DNA from: Zanthoxylum bungeanum
Taxonomy: Eukaryota > Streptophyta > Magnoliopsida > Sapindales > Rutaceae
NCBI GenBank assembly: GCA_019454045.1
Contig: SKCR01033469.1
Location: 248,001-312,000 of the forward strand
DNA length: 64,000 nucleotides
Direction: 5' to 3'
The notes beneath the pieces are model-generated. The model had not been told where the DNA came from. It did not search any database and saw only the letters and a list, made by a program, of their open reading frames with translations. The translations under genes and the position numbers were made by a program. The stretch's first letter is position 1. Every line of letters begins with the position of its first letter. This document shows positions 58,901 through 64,000 of the stretch, piece by piece.

Positions 58901-61687
58901 GTTCTCACTGCTCATTTTGTTTTGCCAGGACGTCCTCTTCTTTAGTGATGTTTGGCCCGTGAGGCTGTGACATGCATGCTGGTGTTTTTATTGTGTTAGC
59001 TGTTTGTGTTCTATTCTTTTCTTTTCTTTCCACTTTTTTGTATTGCAATGTTTTGATGTATAGCATAATGCTGACACCATTTAAGCATTGCAGCTAAATT
59101 GCAGTGCTTTCAAGTGTTTAATTTTTTGTAAACAATTTCTGTAAAATTCAAAAAAAAAAGGTCCTGGTTGGCAGGGCCAACGGTTTTTGTGATTCAATTA
59201 CTATTCGGTTTTGACAGTTCATAAAAGTATTTAAATCAATCAATGTTGACACAGTTTCCCTCTGGGCTGAGTATACCTTTTATTGGTTAATATTGCTTTT
59301 GCCTGCTATATATATTTGTAATTATTTGCAAACTACAACTTTGAAGATTCTGAAACTGATTTGATTCTTTCTGCAAGGTCACGACATTTTTGCAGACTCA
59401 AATTGATGAGGGTATGAATTCTGGGAAATTTGATTCTCGTGTATCTGTTAAAGATCATACTAGCTCAGTTGGTGAACCGAGCATGCCATTATCATCCATC
59501 TTGTCGAAGGAAAAGTCATGTTCTTCCACCACAAGCCCAATTAACTCTTTGCTTGCTGGGGAGAAAATTCAATTTGGTGGGCATTTTCTTTCATGAAGAT
59601 TGATGTGATGTTTTGATTTTTGCAAGTTGCCGACACTGAAGGATCATTTTTTTTTCCTGTATCCAGGTGCAGTTACTTCTCCAACAGTTCTTCCTCTTAG
59701 CACCTGTCGGATTGGTCCTCCTGGTCCATGCCGATCAGACATCCAAATCTCCCACAATCTTTCAACACCTGAAAACAATTGTACTATTTTCTTTGATAAA
59801 GAAAAACACAATAATGAATCTTGTGTCAGTCTGGACGATTGTGAAGCTGATGCCGAAGCCGAAGCTGCGGCATCTGCTATTGCTGTTGCAGCCATAAATA
59901 GCCATGAGGTTGGAAATGGGCTGGGAACTTGCTCTGTCTCTGTATCAGAAACCAAAAACTTTGGAGGTGCAGAAATTGATGGTACAGCAGCAGGTATAAA
60001 TCTTTTTGCCTTCCATAGTGCTGACTGCCGAGCCTTGTACTTCTGTTCATACAGGTTAATTTTTTTATATGCTTTTTAAGACTTCTATTTAAGATTTGGC
60101 AGGTGGAGCTGGTGATCAGCAATCAGCAAGTCAATCAAGGGCTGAAGAGTCTTTAAGTGTAGCCTTACCAGCAGATCTATCTGTTGAAACCCCCCCAATT
60201 TCCTTATGGCCACCTTCACCAAGCCCGCCAAATTCCTCAAACCAGATGATCTCACATTTTCCTGGAGGCCTACCGTCCCATTTTCCCCTTTATGAGATGA
60301 ATCCCATGGTGGGGGGTCCAATCTTCACGTTTGGACCACATGATGAATCTGTTCCTGCTCATTCACAGACCCAGAAGACTACTTGTACTCAGGGTTCGAG
60401 TCCACTTGGGACCTGCCAACAGTGCCATTCTGGTGTGGATTCATTCTATGGCGCTCCATCAGGATATACTGGTCCTTTCATCAGCTCAACTGGGGGCATC
60501 CCAGGAGTTCCAGGCCCACCACATATGGTTGTTTATAATCATTTTGCACCAGTTGGGCAGTTTGGACAAGTTGGCTTGAGTTTCATGGGTACATATATTC
60601 CATCTACAAATCAACCTGATTGGAAGCGCAATCCTGTTTCTTCTGCTATGGTCATCGGTGAAGGAGACGTGAACAATTTCAATATGGTTTCTGCGCAGCA
60701 GAATCCTACCAACTTGCCTGCTCCAATCCAGCATCTTGCGCCTGGCTCGCCTCTCCTGCGCATGGCCTCTCCTATGGCCATGTTTGATGTTTCTCCATTC
60801 CAGGTAGAATTATTTTTATGTTCCAGAATTGTTGTGTTCCCGAAAATATTGCTTTTATACATATGTTAGGGTAAGACTTCCAATTCTGAATTATTCTGCA
60901 GTGCATATACTCTTTAAAAGGGGGAAAAAATGCTACTGGTTTTCTATATCTTGCTCTTCTTCTTCTTCTTTTGCTGTAATTTTTTTTTGCATTTCTTGGT
61001 AAGAGTAAATGTTGCTATTTATCATTGATAATGTACTGCTACATTTTTTTTCAACACCTGACTTTCCGTTTGTAACTCTTTTGCCCCCAGTCCTCTTCTG
61101 ATATGTCAGTTCAAGCTCTCTGGCCGCATGGTCCTGCACCACCACTTCAGTCTATTACCATGTCAATGCCGTTGCAGCAAGAGACAGGTGGAGTGCATCC
61201 TTCTCAGCTTAACCATGGGCCTCCTGTGGATCAATCATCTGCTTCAAACAGGTTCCCTGTGTCCCAAACATCAACACCCTCTGACAGGTGCCAGAATTTC
61301 CATACAGCAACAGATGCGACTGTCACTCAGTTGCCAGAGGAATTGGGGTTGGTTCACACATCAAACTCCACAGTAGCAGATGCTGGCAAGACAGGTACTG
61401 TTCAATATGGCAGTAGTATTGGCCAAAACACTAGTTCCACCTTTAAGCCTCAGTCTTCACAGCAGGGGAATACTTCTTCCCAGCAGCACATTAATTCCTC
61501 AGGTTATAATTATCAGAGAGGAAGTAGGGTGTCGCAGAAGAATAGTTCTGGGGGTGAATGGACCCAACGAAGAATGGGATTCCATGGGCGAAATCAGTCT
61601 TTTGGTGCAGAGAAGGGCTTTCCCCCTTCAAAAACGAAGCAGATATATGTAGCAAAGCAGACCACTACATCAATAGCACCGTCGTAA
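52941..61687 (+). CDS. Large BAT2/PRRC2 N-terminal-domain protein (MOS1-related plant family)
   Basis: Seven coding exons with GT-AG introns in consistent phase: 52941-58091, 58195-58445, 58522-58666, 59378-59576, 59667-59993, 60103-60803, 61091-61687. Together they give 7371 bases and a 2456-residue protein. The N-terminus carries the BAT2_N pattern: NLPSLRKE (residues 77-84), GTGWTKPG (113-120) and GEDFPSLRAALP (189-200). A long charged coiled coil rich in E, R, Q and K lies at about 555-695. An acidic tract follows at 1077-1130, and a conserved block VRVFEQPGIEAPSDDDDFIEVRSKRQMLNDR at about 1670-1702, given here only in part as DDDDFIEVRSKRQ. The C-terminal exons are rich in P, G, S and Q. 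I believe it is the orthologue of Arabidopsis At3g50370, a protein without firm function; MOS1, with the same domain, modulates immune-receptor gene expression. No signal peptide or membrane segment is seen. Start: first in-frame ATG. Every exon stays open, so the gene looks functional. Confidence 0.9.
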
Positions 61688-62100
61688 GGATTTGATGGAA
61701 CCAGGAGCTGAGCGCAGTTCTCTTGATTGTGTTGCGAGGTTGGGTCTTTCTTAACAGAAGCCGTGTACTGTGGTATATCACTTCAATTCGTTCTTTGTAG
61801 GCTGCCGATATAAATGTTGATCTCTTGGGGATTCATGTATTGATATTGTTAATGATAAAAGCCGATATTTCTTTTCCATGTTAGCAATGATAAACGTTGG
61901 GTTTAGTTAGTGTTCTTCACATATCCTCACTTTTATTTGCCCATTTAGTTCAATAATGTAACATCGCGAATGATCTGTAGGAAAATAGATGAACGAGGAA
62001 TTACGGAGACGACCCAGTCATCCCAGTGAATACTTTTACATCGCCTATTTATATTTATTACAAGGAAAAGTCAATAAATCAAACAGCTGAACAAATGCCC
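61688..62100 (+). other. 3' untranslated region of the BAT2-type gene
   Basis: T-rich non-coding sequence after the TAA at 61685-61687. Candidate polyadenylation signals are AATGATAAAAG near 61850 and CAATAAATC near 62070, but the end of the transcript cannot be fixed from sequence. Confidence 0.4.
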
Positions 62101-63185
62101 ATGTAGAATCGTTGAGCTCCGAACAACCTTCACTTCTAGTGTTATCTACCAATTTAACAACAAAACCTTTATAAACTGATGAAATGAATCACTATTCTTG
62201 TAAAAACAGAAATAAAAACACCCAAAATAAAATTTGAACATAAAATAAACTTAAATAAAACAAGAGAACAACGAAAAAGAAAACAGGTTTCTTGAAGTTT
62301 AGGATGCATTATGTCGAATTTTTGCAAGTCTATTAGGTTTAGTCATTTATGCATGTTAAATATGTATGCAAGTTATAAATGTAAGATATGTTTGCACGCA
62401 AGTGTATCACGTCATGATTTGTATGATTACGCAGTGTAGGTTCATGTATATATGAAAGCCATGCATGTTATGAGTCAGTCTATATGTGCATGTTATGAGG
62501 CCTATAGAGATGGTTGCTCTGTCTCCTGCCGGTCCCCAACCTCTCATGTCTGCTAGTACTGTAGTATAATGATAGATGTCATCCTCCTATTGGACCTGAG
62601 TCTACTTGCAGTTGTTCCATTAAGCAAGTGTATTAAGGAAGATTATATCGCATGTCGACACGTGTCCCTGGATGCATGGCTAATACTGAACACCTACAGA
62701 AAGGTATTAAGAGTTGTTTAAGCATGACCAATTTTTGACCGAGATAAATATTGTGATTCTCTGACCACTGAAGAGTGTTTATGAGGAAAATTTACTCTCT
62801 ATTACTACTTAAATAGAATTTACAGAGATTACAAACTTTGTTACAAAAAACCTCATACTTCACTCTCTAAACACTCTTATTTGGAGCTTAAACTCTAAGC
62901 TCTCTTACTTGGAGCTTATTCTTGGGGATGCTTGAACTCTCAAATGAAAGCTCAATTTATAGGCAATGACTTGCCTTTTAACTCAACACAATTAGTGGAA
63001 CGATTGCCATAATTGTCCACTAATTAAGTGGTTAGTGGTGGTTACACCAAAACCATTAATTGATTAATGATGGTTGTAACAGATTAATCATACAAGTTGG
63101 ATTCATATCAATTCTCCTCATCCAACTGAATCCTAAACGATTATCACCTGACAACTATCCCGGTCATGTTTCTGCACAGCTATAG
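62101..63185. other. Intergenic DNA, possible old copia-type LTR on the minus strand
   Basis: No gene. Read on the minus strand, about 63155 to 62690 looks LTR-like: a TGTCAGGTGATA start, TATAAATTGAGC near 62960, then a leader with repeated GAGCTTAGAG/AGCTCCAAGTAAGAG words. No primer site or second copy is present, so this is a weak call. 62101-62690 holds nothing I recognise. Confidence 0.3.
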
Positions 63186-64000
63186 TGTAGGACACAGAAA
63201 TTGGCGACGCTGTCCCAGGCTCGCGGCCCGGTCGGGAGTACGGAGTAGCTCGCGGGGGACTAAACCGGAGAATAAAGGAGTCGCCACCCATTGTGAACTA
63301 GGAAACGATTTAAGGCTGCACTCACCCCTCGCAAGGGTAGACCTCAAACCGTTGGGTTCGGAATGGTCCATTACTTATGCCACTTGTAATGAACGGATTT
63401 ATGCGATAATATAACCGAGTTTACGCAACATACATACGCAAGAATGACCTATATCTAAGTTTGCATACAACCTATATCTAAGTTTGCATACATATAAGTA
63501 GAACCTATATCTAAGTTTGCATGCATAAAAGTAAATCGACATAATGGTAAGCGCACAATTTCATAAACATATTAAATTGATAAATGAGGAAACATAAATA
63601 AATAGCAATTGTCTAAACCTAAACATTGAAGATATATAATTAAGCTCCTAATGTGAAAGAAATAACTAAATCATGCATGGAAATAACGTGCTATTTCTAA
63701 TGAACCATGGATAAACACAAGATTAGATAAAACAAAATATGTGCATTTCTCAAGTAGTACGTGGAATTGTATCCCAAGTTCAAACCGCACTACCGTCCAT
63801 TCGAATTCGGCTACTGAATTTATATTTGGGTTTCCATCCAATATACCACGAGAGATAGCACAAAATCATTATCCCACAACAATAACGTATATGAGCCAAC
63901 AATACGCATGCGAAGAAATACTAATAATTAAAAAGATCAACGAGAATAAATAAATGGGTGCCCTCGGGTCTTACCTTTTAAGTCGCCTCTTGGAAATGCG
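63186..64000 (-). mobile_element. Tat-family LTR, minus strand, cut by the window edge
   Basis: Reverse complement of the right end of the LTRs at 27064-30341 and 37049-40396. The LTR terminus (TTTCTGTGTCCTACA on the minus strand) is at 63186. The conserved GAGGTC..CCCTTGCGAGGGGTGAG block follows at 63320-63350, ~38 bp repeat units (CTAAGTTTGCATACAACC-like) at 63445-63525, and the block matching 38600-38650 near 63770-63830. No primer site lies left of 63186, so this is the outer end of a 3' LTR or a solo LTR. The ~175 bp repeats seem to be missing between the two conserved blocks, so this copy is shorter or rearranged. Confidence 0.85.

Noticed and set aside
63166..63414. 82-codon plus-strand frame near the right edge
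   Set aside because: It lies on the antisense strand of a conserved Tat LTR end, and its other copies carry stops.

Overview
The window is plant nuclear DNA, most likely from a eudicot. It is AT-rich, carries the four usual classes of plant LTR retrotransposon plus hAT transposons, and holds one intron-containing host gene whose protein I recognise as a conserved plant family. I see no bacterial genes, operons, rRNA or tRNA genes, and the species cannot be named from what is here.

About 52 kb to the left of the gene is layered transposable elements. Positions 1-5494 hold the start of a minus-strand Athila-like Ty3/gypsy element (5' LTR, primer binding site, gag), interrupted at 1463 by a copia LTR. 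At 5981-15828 is a complete but decayed Ty1/copia element (family A), with 2.0 kb LTRs and a near-perfect 5 bp target duplication. It sits inside what looks like a non-coding LTR element: LTR end at 16118, primer site, 2 kb of interior without pol, purine tract, second LTR from 18177. At 20661-26596 is a copia element of a second family (B1), with 2.5 kb LTRs and under 1 kb of interior.

From 26745 to 52350 is a Russian-doll structure. A small non-autonomous hAT transposon was entered by a BED-finger hAT transposon. That one was then entered by a 13.3 kb Tat-lineage gypsy element (27064-40396) and by a second family-B copia element (B2, 41398-50823). Terminal inverted repeats and imperfect target duplications support each layer. 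The Tat element keeps protease, reverse transcriptase, two RNase H domains and integrase, broken by frameshifts. It also carries a higher-order tandem repeat (132 bp super-unit) between integrase and the 3' LTR.

The host gene occupies 52941-61687 on the plus strand, with seven coding exons and 2456 codons. It encodes a very large, mostly disordered protein with a BAT2/PRRC2-type N-terminal region, related to plant MOS1-like proteins. Its start codon lies only about 590 bp from the edge of the transposon nest. After it come a 3' UTR, about 1 kb of non-coding DNA (possibly an old LTR), and from 63186 a minus-strand LTR of the same Tat family that runs off the window.

I found no defence island or new enzymatic system. 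The most interesting signals are the four-level nest at a conserved gene's promoter, the nascent satellite in the Tat element, and copia elements whose LTRs are young while their interiors have long been dead.
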